NCBI GenBank assembly: GCA_030549835.1
Contig: JAUQQR010000011.1
Coordinates: 1 to 40,515 of the forward strand
From: Thermoproteota archaeon
GTDB taxonomy: Archaea; Thermoproteota; Thermoprotei_A; Sulfolobales; Acidilobaceae
Length of the DNA: 40,515 nucleotides
Reading direction: 5' to 3'
Part shown: in pieces, positions 8,317 through 15,830 of the stretch
How positions within the stretch are numbered: the stretch's first letter is position 1
How the letters are laid out: every line of letters starts with the position of its first letter
Notes under the pieces: generated by a model
What the model was told of the DNA's origin: nothing
What the model saw: only the letters and a program-made list of their open reading frames with translations
Database searches by the model: none
Program-made: the position numbers and the translations under genes

Positions 8317-8409
8317 CTATATAACCCTCAAAAGCTTAGCTATTATAGCTATTATAATCAATAGGAGAATAGCGACGATTATTGAAACTACTATTAACTC
8401 TCCTCTCAA
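8317..8409 (-). CDS. 30-residue single-helix membrane peptide, candidate small oxidase subunit
   Basis: A TTG-started frame (8409) encodes a short polar start 'MRGEL', then about twenty hydrophobic residues, and ends 'KLLRVI'. GGTGAT lies about five bases upstream. It sits six bases after the subunit IV-like gene and its TAG directly abuts the SCO1 ATG, so it is packed tightly in the operon, which argues that it is real. Short one-helix subunits are known in heme-copper oxidases (for example subunit IIa of the Thermus ba3 enzyme). Homology cannot be shown at this length; the assignment is from context. Confidence 0.5.
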   Translation of the reverse strand: MRGELIVVSIIVAILLLIIIAIIAKLLRVI

Positions 8410-8415
8410 TGATTA

Positions 8416-8709
8416 TCACCTAGCAATATACGGTGTACAGGCCATAACACTGGCTACAGCACTAGACACTAGTACCATTAATAATAACAATGTGATTAAA
8501 GACATAGCTCTTATAGATGTAGGCTCGCTAAAGATGTGCATATAGAATAGTATTATTAAGCTAGCTTGAATACCTGAAACCCCAAGAACGAAGAGCTTGG
8601 ACCATTTAGCTATACCATTAAGTATGAATACGATCTCTACTATTGCCCCTCCAACTAAGATTAAGTATACGATAGTATATAATTTGATAGTAGCTTTAAA
8701 CTCAACCAT
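8416..8709 (-). CDS. Cytochrome oxidase subunit IV-like small membrane protein
   Basis: 97 residues with three predicted helices. The segment 'LIILFYMHIFSEP' (FYMH at residues 55-58) matches the FYMHL...E signature of prokaryotic cytochrome c oxidase subunit IV proteins, which stabilise the catalytic core. It starts at ATG 8709 after GGGTGT, ten bases from the stop of the subunit II-like gene. No catalytic subunit I is found nearby. Confidence 0.7.
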   Translation of the reverse strand: MVEFKATIKLYTIVYLILVGGAIVEIVFILNGIAKWSKLFVLGVSGIQASLIILFYMHIFSEPTSIRAMSLITLLLLMVLVSSAVASVMACTPYIAR

Positions 8710-8719
8710 AGCTTACACC

Positions 8720-8884
8720 CTATAACAAGTAGAACATTGGGAATAAGAATACCCATATTAGCTCTACCATACCTATGTAGAGGCCTAATCTCGGATATTC
8801 TGGTGGAATATCATCTGGGCTTCTAGCTCTATACTTTACCATAAGAAATATTAAAATAGTTATAGATATACCTTCTAAAATCAA
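8720..8884 (-). CDS. Oxidase subunit II-like transmembrane hairpin without CuA domain
   Basis: A 54-residue frame from TTG 8884 to TAG 8720. It has two hydrophobic segments joined by 'VKYRARSPDDIPPEYPRL', then 'MVELIWVFLFPMFYLL'. This is the pattern of the N-terminal hairpin of oxidase subunit II (V-x-Y-R-x-R linker, E-x-x-W start of helix 2). The frame ends there, so the extracytoplasmic cupredoxin domain is missing. The start is uncertain: the frame is open upstream only to a TAG, AGGAG sits just two bases before TTG 8884, and an ATG at 8946 lies in another frame. It would be the first gene of the minus-strand respiratory run. Confidence 0.5.
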   Translation of the reverse strand: MILEGISITILIFLMVKYRARSPDDIPPEYPRLGLYIGMVELIWVFLFPMFYLL

Positions 8885-9039
8885 CGCTCCTATTAGGTAA
8901 AGTCTAAAGAGGCTCTAAAAGATATCTTATGTTGCTGTAATATCATTTACTTTGAACACCATTTTACATTAAACGGCGTAATAGTTTTATGTCTTATATG
9001 TGTTTAACAAATAAAATATATATGTTATGTATTAAAAAG

Positions 9040-9050
9040 TTATTTATATG
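9040..9050 (+). promoter_or_regulatory. Probable TATA box of the VKOR-family gene
   Basis: 'TTATTTATATG' is centred about 26 bp before ATG 9071, the usual archaeal TATA-to-start-site distance. The transcript should therefore be leaderless or carry a very short leader. The sequence just before the start reads GCGGTGTAGTT. Confidence 0.5.
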
Positions 9051-9070
9051 AGAATTTTAGCGGTGTAGTT

Positions 9071-9502
9071 ATGCACCAAACAATACAAATATTAGTGATT
9101 ATTTCAGCCATGGTTGGGTTTGTAGCCTCTATATGGGGGTATTATAGTTATGCTAAAGGAATAGAGACTCCAATATGTAGACCTGGAGGTAAAGCTAATT
9201 GTTTAGCAGTCTATAGTATACCTCAAGCTTGGATCTTAGGATTCCATCTTAGCTCTCTAGCACCATACTATTATGGTTTAATTTTAATCTTAAGCTTAAT
9301 ATGGCTATTAACTGGTCTTACACCAGCTATAAGGCTACTATCAATTCTAGCGTGGAGTGGAGTCTTACTAACACCATACTTAGTATATCTTGAGTTAAAC
9401 ATTGCTAGATCAATATGTGTATACTGTACTATAATGCATCTAAGCTCTCTAATTATAGCCATTGCTACAATAGGGGACCTGTTAAAAGCCCTTGGTATAT
9501 AG
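9071..9502 (+). CDS. VKOR-family membrane thiol oxidoreductase
   Basis: 143 residues and about four to five helices. Conserved residues are all visible: loop cysteines Cys36 and Cys44 with Ser49 ('CLAVYS'), and the active-site Cys116-x2-Cys119 ('CVYC'). VKOR homologues reoxidise a partner thioredoxin-like protein and pass electrons to quinone, making disulfides in exported proteins. Disulfide stabilisation is common in crenarchaea. It lies 12 bp from, and converges with, the ccdA-like gene, which together with a membrane thioredoxin would carry reducing power in the other direction. Confidence 0.87.
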   Translation: MHQTIQILVIISAMVGFVASIWGYYSYAKGIETPICRPGGKANCLAVYSIPQAWILGFHLSSLAPYYYGLILILSLIWLLTGLTPAIRLLSILAWSGVLLTPYLVYLELNIARSICVYCTIMHLSSLIIAIATIGDLLKALGI

Positions 9503-9513
9503 AGTCTTAATTC

Positions 9514-10188
9514 TTATAGGAGATAGTATAAAGTATATATACCTGCACTAGCTATTATTATGCCTTGAATTACGACCGTGAACTTATTAGTCATGAAGTT
9601 TCTCAAAGTATTTGCTAATTCAACTGTTGATAATACAGCTATATATGGTGTTATATATCCTAATGTGAATGCTAGTGTCCCTAACAGGATTATATGTGGT
9701 GCCGCTTTTAGCATAGCTATTAGTGATATAAGGAATGGGAGAGAGCAGTGAACACCTAGTAATGGTGTTATCTTAGATAATCTCTGTGACATTATTATCA
9801 TCGGGTTCATTGTTATAATTGTTAGAAGCCCCCACGCTACTAACATACTAGCTGCAAGTGACAATACTAGATTATAGATACTAATAGTTAAAATATGACT
9901 AGAGACATAGAGGATTACCATTAAGGATCCGCCAATCGTAGCTACAGACCATAGAGTTAATGCTTTCTTCACTAGTTTAGAGAATCTTATAGAGCCTCTA
10001 GCAGATGATAATGCATAAGCTGATATCATTGGTAAACTACATGGGGATAAAGCGGCTATAAGACCTAAGATATATGAGGTAATAGTAGAGGTTATTATAT
10101 ACCCTAGGTCTAAAGTTTTCTCAATATCCTCAGATAATTGAATCCCAGAATATAAGCCTCCATCTATACTCTCTCCTACTCTCCTCAA
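9514..10188 (-). CDS. ccdA: CcdA/DsbD-type thiol-disulfide transmembrane transporter
   Basis: 224 residues and six helices in two repeats, each with a cysteine next to a Pro motif: Cys50 in 'ALSPCSLPM' and Cys148 in 'GVHCSLPFL'. CcdA moves reducing equivalents from cytoplasmic thioredoxin to extracytoplasmic thiol proteins. The TTG start (10188) is nine bases after the thioredoxin stop, so the two genes form a unit and the encoded thioredoxin is the probable partner. Here it may serve SCO1 or oxidase assembly rather than cytochrome c, as no haem c protein is encoded in the window. Confidence 0.85.
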   Translation of the reverse strand: MRRVGESIDGGLYSGIQLSEDIEKTLDLGYIITSTITSYILGLIAALSPCSLPMISAYALSSARGSIRFSKLVKKALTLWSVATIGGSLMVILYVSSHILTISIYNLVLSLAASMLVAWGLLTIITMNPMIIMSQRLSKITPLLGVHCSLPFLISLIAMLKAAPHIILLGTLAFTLGYITPYIAVLSTVELANTLRNFMTNKFTVVIQGIIIASAGIYTLYYLL

Positions 10189-10199
10189 TATAGCGTTTT

Positions 10200-10682
10200 C
10201 TATAAACTTTTTAGAGGCTCGTATTGCTCTCCGAGTCCAAATGTTGATACGTGTCTCCCAACCTCTACGCCATTAACATATACTATTATTGTTGGGGTTC
10301 CGGGAACTCTATAGTCGCCAAGAATCTCTAATGTTCTCATAGCGTTTCTTTCAAGCATATTATCGATATTAGCTACTATGAGTTTAATATCTGCCCTCTC
10401 ATTAACATACCTTAATAGAGCCGGCTCTAGCTTGGCACATCCAGGGCAGTTCTTCTGCTTAAAATATAGTACAGATAAGCCATCCCTAGGTATAGAGTCT
10501 CTCAGCTTCTCGGGGTCGCTAACTTCAATAATGTTACCTGTATAATTAGAGTATGAAATGTAAGCTTTACTTAGATAGTATAGCGTGAAGAAAGCCCATA
10601 TTACCACAGTTAATATTATCAATGATTTAATAATATTACTTTGATTCTTAATTCTTAGACTCTCAGCTTTCAAGCAATACAC
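10200..10682 (-). CDS. Membrane-anchored thioredoxin-like protein
   Basis: 160 residues with one N-terminal helix (about 20-40) and a thioredoxin domain. The active site is Cys79-Pro-Gly-Cys82 and the cis-proline Pro130 sits in 'VPGTPTIIVYV'. Orientation suggests an extracytoplasmic domain that receives electrons from the CcdA protein encoded next. The gene is divergent from the UbiD-family gene, with about 64 bp between the starts. Confidence 0.85.
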   Translation of the reverse strand: MYCLKAESLRIKNQSNIIKSLIILTVVIWAFFTLYYLSKAYISYSNYTGNIIEVSDPEKLRDSIPRDGLSVLYFKQKNCPGCAKLEPALLRYVNERADIKLIVANIDNMLERNAMRTLEILGDYRVPGTPTIIVYVNGVEVGRHVSTFGLGEQYEPLKSL

Positions 10683-10746
10683 CTAAGTAGAGTTTCTATG
10701 AAGATTTAATAAGTTATGGTATATATAGATTTTAAGGTGCTCTGAG

Positions 10747-12024
10747 ATGCCTAGGGGGTCTATTAGCGAGTTTATGGTACACTTTGATGTTGATAGGATT
10801 CCTGGTGTGTTATCGAGGGAGTTTGAGGTTGCCAGAGTTATAGCTAGGAGTCAGGGTAGGGGTCCTATTGTAGCTTTTAGGGTTGAAGGTTGTTTACAGG
10901 ATAGTGTATCTAATATTGTAGATACTAGGCTTAAGTTGTATAAGGCTATTGATGTGAGTAGTGATTATGAGGCTTACTCGAAGCTCTTCGAGGCTATGAG
11001 TAAACAATCTAAGATTAGCATTGTGGGAGCTCCAAAGCTTAGTATTGCTGAGAGAGGTCTCTTAAGCCTACCAGCTGTTAGATTCTACGAGAAGGAGGCT
11101 GGATTATACTTCTCATCAGCAGTCTTTATAGCGTGTTTTGATGGTGTATGTAATGCTAGTATTCATAGGGTTTTAGTTAAAGATGAGAATACTGGAGTTG
11201 TGAGGATAGTTCCGAGGCATTTATGGGAGCTTTATCTTAGAGCTAGAAGTAGGGGGGCTAATTTACCAGTAACAGTTCTAATAGGTGTACACCCAGCTAT
11301 ACTTATCTCAGCTGCATCATCACCTAGATTTGGTGTTTTTGAGCTTGAAGTAGCGTCTAGCCTACTAGGAGGGCTTGAAGCCTATGAGAGCCCAATTCAT
11401 AAGAACCCTGTACCTTACGGTGCTGCAGCCGTAATTGAGGGGTGGCTTACCGGAGAAATGCTCGAGGAGGGACCCTACTTAGACGTTATAGGGACATATG
11501 ATAGGGTAAGGCTACAGCCAGTGCTTAGAGTTGAGAGTGTATATGTTAATAAAGATGAGTATACACATGTAATACTATCAGGCGGTTTAGAGTCATCTCT
11601 ACTAATAGGATTCCTTAGAGAAGTAGCTATATGGGAGTCTGTCTCTAGGGTAGTCCCAAAAGTGTATAAGGTTAGGCTTACGCCAGCAAGTGGGGGATGG
11701 CTTCACGCTGTGATATCTATAGATAAGAGGCATGAGGGAGACGGGAAGAACGCTATACTAGCAGCATTCGCTGCACACCCAAGCCTAAAACATGTAGTAG
11801 TAGTAAACTCTGACATAGACCCAGATGATTTAGGACAAGTTGAGTGGGCTATAGCTACTAGATTTCAGGCAGATAAAGATCTAATAATTATTAGGAACGT
11901 CAGGGGATCGACTCTAGACCCTAGCTCTAAGGATGGACTTACAGCTAAGATGGGCTTAGATGCGACTAAGCCTATTAATGCCGGGCTAGAGTTTGAGAGA
12001 GGTAGAATTCCAGGTTTAGAGTAA
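10747..12024 (+). CDS. UbiD-family decarboxylase, probable anhydromevalonate phosphate decarboxylase
   Basis: 425 residues. UbiD-family segments are present: 'VPYGAAAVIEGWLTGEM' (active-site Glu region), 'RLTPASGGWLHAVISI', and 'VVVVNSDIDPDDLGQVEWA' (metal/prenyl-FMN and catalytic acidic region). UbiD enzymes use prenylated FMN for reversible decarboxylation. In most archaea a UbiD homologue of this length decarboxylates trans-anhydromevalonate phosphate to isopentenyl phosphate in the modified mevalonate pathway, first shown in Aeropyrum pernix. That is the best guess for a single crenarchaeal copy. Neither its UbiX partner nor the aconitase-like dehydratase is in the window. ATG 10747 is preceded by AAGGTG. 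Confidence 0.82.
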   Translation: MPRGSISEFMVHFDVDRIPGVLSREFEVARVIARSQGRGPIVAFRVEGCLQDSVSNIVDTRLKLYKAIDVSSDYEAYSKLFEAMSKQSKISIVGAPKLSIAERGLLSLPAVRFYEKEAGLYFSSAVFIACFDGVCNASIHRVLVKDENTGVVRIVPRHLWELYLRARSRGANLPVTVLIGVHPAILISAASSPRFGVFELEVASSLLGGLEAYESPIHKNPVPYGAAAVIEGWLTGEMLEEGPYLDVIGTYDRVRLQPVLRVESVYVNKDEYTHVILSGGLESSLLIGFLREVAIWESVSRVVPKVYKVRLTPASGGWLHAVISIDKRHEGDGKNAILAAFAAHPSLKHVVVVNSDIDPDDLGQVEWAIATRFQADKDLIIIRNVRGSTLDPSSKDGLTAKMGLDATKPINAGLEFERGRIPGLE

Positions 12025-12036
12025 ATTATATAGATT

Positions 12037-12075
12037 CTCTATACAAGAATATATTAAGTTCCTATATAAGAATAT
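12037..12075 (+). repeat. Direct repeat upstream of the por operon
   Basis: Two similar sixteen-base units, CTCTATACAAGAATAT (12037) and TCCTATATAAGAATAT (12060), lie 23 bp apart in the ubiD-porC spacer. The second contains a TATA-like core. They could be a regulator site for the por operon or simply chance in AT-rich DNA. Confidence 0.3.
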
Positions 12076-12091
12076 AGTTGGAGACTATGGT

Positions 12092-12703
12092 ATGGATGCT
12101 ATTTACGAGATTAGATGGCATGGTAGAGGGGGGCAGGGAGCTGTAACAGCATCTATAATATTAGCTGAGGCAGCTAATACTCAGGGTTTATATGCCCAAG
12201 CTTTCCCAGAATTCGGTCCTGAGAGGAGAGGTGCTCCTGTTAAAGCTTATACTAGAATCTCGTCTATGAAAACTACTCTAAATAGATCTCCGATAGTTAA
12301 TCCCGATATTGTTGTAGTCTTAGATCCAAGCTTATCTCCAGAAACTTATATTCAAGGTCTTAAGAGTGATGGCTACATTATTATAAATACTAAGAAATCT
12401 GCCAGGGAGGTAGCCACTCAACTTAACATTCCTAGGGTTGTATCTGTAGATGGGACTAGTATAGCTTTAAGACATCTTAAGGTACCTATAGTTAATGTAG
12501 CAATGCTGGGAGCCTTAGCTAAGGTATTAGATGTTATTAGTTTAGAGTCTCTCTCTAAAGCAGTACTTAAAACCCTATATGGTATTTCATGGTCTGGATC
12601 TCTAGAATCTCTACTAAAGACTTCAGAGTTTAGTGAAGCAATGTTAGCTAATATTAGGGTTTTAATTGAGTCCTATGAGCTAGCAGAGGTGATGCAGTTA
12701 TGA
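12092..12703 (+). CDS. porC: 2-oxoacid (pyruvate):ferredoxin oxidoreductase, gamma subunit
   Basis: 203 residues with the gamma-domain signatures 'IRWHGRGGQGAVTAS' near the start and 'FPEFGPERRGAPVKAYTRIS'. This subunit belongs to the four-subunit CoA-dependent enzyme that oxidises pyruvate (or a related 2-oxoacid) to acetyl-CoA, CO2 and reduced ferredoxin in the cytoplasm. Start is ATG 12092 after GGAGA. It heads the operon gamma-delta-alpha-beta, the usual archaeal order, and its stop overlaps the delta start (ATGA). Substrate preference between pyruvate and other oxoacids cannot be read from sequence. Confidence 0.9.
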   Translation: MDAIYEIRWHGRGGQGAVTASIILAEAANTQGLYAQAFPEFGPERRGAPVKAYTRISSMKTTLNRSPIVNPDIVVVLDPSLSPETYIQGLKSDGYIIINTKKSAREVATQLNIPRVVSVDGTSIALRHLKVPIVNVAMLGALAKVLDVISLESLSKAVLKTLYGISWSGSLESLLKTSEFSEAMLANIRVLIESYELAEVMQL

Positions 12704-13005
12704 GCTGGAGGGATTTACCAGTTGGGGGTATTATCTTAGAGGCTGGTAATAGTGTTAAGAGGAAGACTGGTGATTGGAGGGTATTTAAGCCTATTATAGA
12801 TCAAGATAAGTGTACTAGATGCCTCTTATGCTGGATGTATTGTCCTGACGGGGTTATTATTATTAGAGATGGTGAGTATAGGACTAGTAGTGGTAGAGTC
12901 TGGAGATTCTCTCTAGAAATAGACTATGATTATTGTAAAGGGTGTGGTATATGTGTCGAGGAGTGTCCTATAGAAGCTATTAGCTTTATTGAGGAGGTGA
13001 AATAA
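12700..13005 (+). CDS. porD: Pyruvate:ferredoxin oxidoreductase, delta (2x[4Fe-4S]) subunit
   Basis: 101 residues with two complete cluster motifs, 'CTRCLLCWMYCP' and 'CKGCGICVEECP', typical of the 8Fe-8S ferredoxin-like delta subunit. It relays electrons from the beta-subunit cluster to external ferredoxin. ATG 12700 overlaps the porC stop; the stop is followed at once by the porA start. Confidence 0.92.
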   Translation: MSWRDLPVGGIILEAGNSVKRKTGDWRVFKPIIDQDKCTRCLLCWMYCPDGVIIIRDGEYRTSSGRVWRFSLEIDYDYCKGCGICVEECPIEAISFIEEVK

Positions 13006-14220
13006 GTGACTATGCTAGAACCTCCTATAACCAGGCAGGTTAGAGTTTTACTAAACTCTAACTATGCTGTAGCTTATGCTGTTAGAGATATTGATGTAGA
13101 TGTTATAGCTACTTACCCTATAACACCTCAGACTGGAGTTGTAGAGAAGCTTGCAGAGTTTATAGCAAATGGAGAGCTTAACGCTGAGATTATTCATGTT
13201 GAGAGTGAGCACTCAGCATTAAGTGCTATCATTGGGGCTTCAGCTGTGGGAGCTAGAGTCTTTACTGCCACGTCATCTCAGGGTTTAGAGTATATGCATG
13301 AGGTTTTACATATAGCTTCTGGTATGAGGCTACCTTTAGTTATGAGTGTAGCTACTAGGGCTCTCTCAGCCCCAATAAATATATGGTGTGATTATAGTGA
13401 TCTAATGAATGTGAGAGACTCCTCATGGATAACATTTATAGCTCATACAGCACAGGAAGTTTACGATTCAATAATTCAGGCTTACATAGTAGCTGAAGAT
13501 CCTAGAGTATTACTACCAGTTATTGTAGCATATGATGGATTCTGGATGAGCCATACATATGAGCCTCTATACTTGCCAGCTGATAGAAGTATTGTGAGCA
13601 AGCTTGTACCTAGGAGGAGTAGGGTGGTACTTGATCCAGAAAACCCGGTTACAATGGGTTCTCTAGTAGGGCCTGACTGGTACTATGAGATTAAGTATCA
13701 ACAGATAGAAGCTATGAGTGAAGCCTATAACGTTATTAGAGAAGTAGATAAGAAGATAGCAGATACATTAGGTAGAAGCTATGAACCTATAGAGGCTTAC
13801 CTTATAGATGATGCTGAGATAGGAATATTAACTTATGGCGGCATATATAGTAACTTGCTTGTATCAGTCGAGAAGCTCAGATCTGAGGGTTTAAGAGTTG
13901 GAGCTCTAAGGCTTAGACTCTGGAGACCGTTCCCTGTAGATGACTTAAGGTCTAAGATTGGAGACATATCTACTCTAATAGTCGTAGATAGAGCTATAAG
14001 CTATGGGGCTAGCATGGCGGGCCCTGTAGCATTAGAAGTCCTAGCATCACTCTATAGGAGAGGCTCACCACCAGATATTATTAACTTTATTGCTGGTATT
14101 GGAGGTAGACCTGTTACAGAACACGACTTTATAGGCATAGTGAAGACTGCGTTAAAGCTTGGAAAGAAGGGTAGAGAGATGGGCACACTATACTGGGGTG
14201 TTAGGGGGGTGAACTATTAA
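13006..14220 (+). CDS. porA: Pyruvate:ferredoxin oxidoreductase, alpha subunit
   Basis: 404 residues. The N-terminal part has 'AYPITPQTG'-type sequence ('TYPITPQTGVVEKLAEF') and 'VESEHSALSAIIGAS' with 'FTATSSQGLEYMHE', the pyrimidine-domain signature of the alpha subunit. The C-terminal domain II ends with a 'GIGGRPVTEHDF' segment. GTG 13006 follows the porD TAA directly, with GGAGGTGA five bases upstream; ATG 13012 is a weaker alternative. Its stop overlaps the beta start (TAATG). Confidence 0.92.
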   Translation: MTMLEPPITRQVRVLLNSNYAVAYAVRDIDVDVIATYPITPQTGVVEKLAEFIANGELNAEIIHVESEHSALSAIIGASAVGARVFTATSSQGLEYMHEVLHIASGMRLPLVMSVATRALSAPINIWCDYSDLMNVRDSSWITFIAHTAQEVYDSIIQAYIVAEDPRVLLPVIVAYDGFWMSHTYEPLYLPADRSIVSKLVPRRSRVVLDPENPVTMGSLVGPDWYYEIKYQQIEAMSEAYNVIREVDKKIADTLGRSYEPIEAYLIDDAEIGILTYGGIYSNLLVSVEKLRSEGLRVGALRLRLWRPFPVDDLRSKIGDISTLIVVDRAISYGASMAGPVALEVLASLYRRGSPPDIINFIAGIGGRPVTEHDFIGIVKTALKLGKKGREMGTLYWGVRGVNY

Positions 14221-15164
14221 TGTTAAGGATTAGAAGTGTTAGAGATCTACCTAGAGAAGAGTACTTCGCCCCAGGCCACGGTTTATGTGCAGGGTGTACA
14301 GCCTCAACTATTATAAGACATTTACTTAAGATAGCTGGCAGAAACACTATTATAGTTAATGCTACAGGATGCGTAGAAGTATCAACAACAATGTACCCAT
14401 ATACATCATGGAGAGTACCATGGCTTCATGTAGCATTTGAGAATGCTGCTGCAGCAGCTAGCGGCATTGAAGCTGCTTTTAAAGCTATGGCGAGGAAAGG
14501 ATTGATAGATCCAGAGAGGAATATTAATATAATTGTATTAGCAGGAGATGGAGGCACATACGATATAGGCCTCCAAGCTCTTAGCGGTATGCTCGAGAGA
14601 GGCCATAGAGTAACATATATACTATACGATAATGAGGCTTACATGAATACTGGAATACAGAGAAGTGGAGCTACACCTCTACACTCATGGACTACTACGA
14701 CACCAATAGGTAAAGTCTTTAAAGGTAAGGTACAGGTTAAGAAGCCTATAGCTGATATAGTTGCTGCACATAGGATACAGTATGTTGCTACTGCTAATAT
14801 TGCATACCCTATAGACATGGATCAGAAGATAGCAAAAGGACTACAAGTGAACGGACCATCATTTATACATATCCTACAACCATGTCCTACAGGGTGGAGA
14901 TTCGATCCTAGATATGGGATTAAGATTGGTAGGCTAGCAGTAGAGACAGCAATGTGGATAAACTGGGAGCTCGAGGAGAACCAATTCAGAGTAACAACAA
15001 GAGTACCTAAGAGGAAGCATGTAAGAAACTATATACAGCTACAGGGGAGATTCAGGGGGCTTTCAGAGGAGGAAATCAATGAAATACAGCTATATGTTGA
15101 TAGAGAAGTCGAGAGAATAAATAAAATTGTTGGAGAAGAGGTTATAGGTCCTAGAGTAGACTAA
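14220..15164 (+). CDS. porB: Pyruvate:ferredoxin oxidoreductase, beta (TPP-binding) subunit
   Basis: 314 residues. It has 'GHGLCAGCTAS', 'NATGCVEVSTT' and 'QPCPTGW', supplying the cysteines of the proximal [4Fe-4S] cluster. The thiamine-diphosphate motif is 'GDGGTYDIG', followed by 'YDNEAYMNTGIQRSGATP'. It holds the catalytic TPP and passes electrons to the delta subunit. It ends the por operon and its 3' end overlaps by four bases the convergent ferritin-like gene. Confidence 0.93.
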   Translation: MLRIRSVRDLPREEYFAPGHGLCAGCTASTIIRHLLKIAGRNTIIVNATGCVEVSTTMYPYTSWRVPWLHVAFENAAAAASGIEAAFKAMARKGLIDPERNINIIVLAGDGGTYDIGLQALSGMLERGHRVTYILYDNEAYMNTGIQRSGATPLHSWTTTTPIGKVFKGKVQVKKPIADIVAAHRIQYVATANIAYPIDMDQKIAKGLQVNGPSFIHILQPCPTGWRFDPRYGIKIGRLAVETAMWINWELEENQFRVTTRVPKRKHVRNYIQLQGRFRGLSEEEINEIQLYVDREVERINKIVGEEVIGPRVD

Positions 15165-15664
15165 ACTCCCGTAAGCCTCCTAACTCCATCTTTACTTAAT
15201 AGATTAATTAGATTTGTCCTATGCCTAACCTCGTCTCTAATAATATCCTCAGCTAGCTCCTCAGTTACAGGGTCTCGGCCGTGTGTGTAAGCATAGAGAT
15301 CTCTATATGATTTTATAGCACATTCCTCAGCCTTAATAGCTACTATAATCCACGCATCGATATCATGTGGGTCTTCGGGGATTTCTGGATACTTGCAACC
15401 TGAGATTTCCCATAACTTCCTGAAATCTCTCGGAGGATCTATATTAAAGTCTTGCAGTCTATCAGCAATCATTCTAGCATGCTTCTCTATTTCTTCCTCA
15501 GCTTCTTTAAGGAAATGCTCTGAGATCTCTTCTGATACATGTCCCCTAATAGCATATGCTGTAAGAGTATAATAGTATGCTGCAATCCATTCATCAGCAT
15601 ATGCTGAGATAAGCATATCTATGATCTTCTTTTGATCTAAAGGTTCTACAAACTCTATGCTCAC
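15161..15664 (-). CDS. Ferritin-like DPSL (thioferritin-type) protein
   Basis: 167 residues, an all-helical four-helix bundle. Diiron-type residues are visible: Glu25, Glu58 with His62 ('EEEIEKHARM'), Glu113/114, and Asp144-Glu145 with His148 ('DEVRHR'). Two cysteines, Cys90 ('SGCKYPEIP') and Cys115 next to the helix-C glutamate, match the cysteine pair that marks Dps-like (DPSL) archaeal proteins such as that of Sulfolobus. Those proteins form cages that store iron and use peroxide. It is divergent from the transporter gene at 15831. Rubrerythrin-like is the alternative, but no rubredoxin domain is present. Confidence 0.75.
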   Translation of the reverse strand: MSIEFVEPLDQKKIIDMLISAYADEWIAAYYYTLTAYAIRGHVSEEISEHFLKEAEEEIEKHARMIADRLQDFNIDPPRDFRKLWEISGCKYPEIPEDPHDIDAWIIVAIKAEECAIKSYRDLYAYTHGRDPVTEELAEDIIRDEVRHRTNLINLLSKDGVRRLTGV

Positions 15665-15725
15665 CGAGTATACACCTAACGATCATAGTATAATCTAGCG
15701 TTAAAATAATTTCATTAATAAGAAC

Positions 15726-15826
15726 GCTTATATAAGCTTAGTAGAGCTTATAGTGACCTTACATTAGAGGTCTAGCTTAGAGGTAACATATTTAAGATTC
15801 AAATACTAAACCCCTAGAGCGGGGTT
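15726..15826. promoter_or_regulatory. Divergent regulatory region with palindrome, direct repeat and hairpin
   Basis: The spacer holds a perfect 12-bp palindrome GCTTATATAAGC (15726-15737), a direct repeat TTAGAGGT at 15764 and 15777, a TATA-like 'CATATTTAAG' at about 15787, and a hairpin AACCCC/GGGGTT (15809-15826) ending four bases before GTG 15831. The palindrome is well placed to act on the DPSL promoter. The hairpin would overlap the start of the transporter transcript. Confidence 0.4.
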
Positions 15827-15830
15827 ATAG

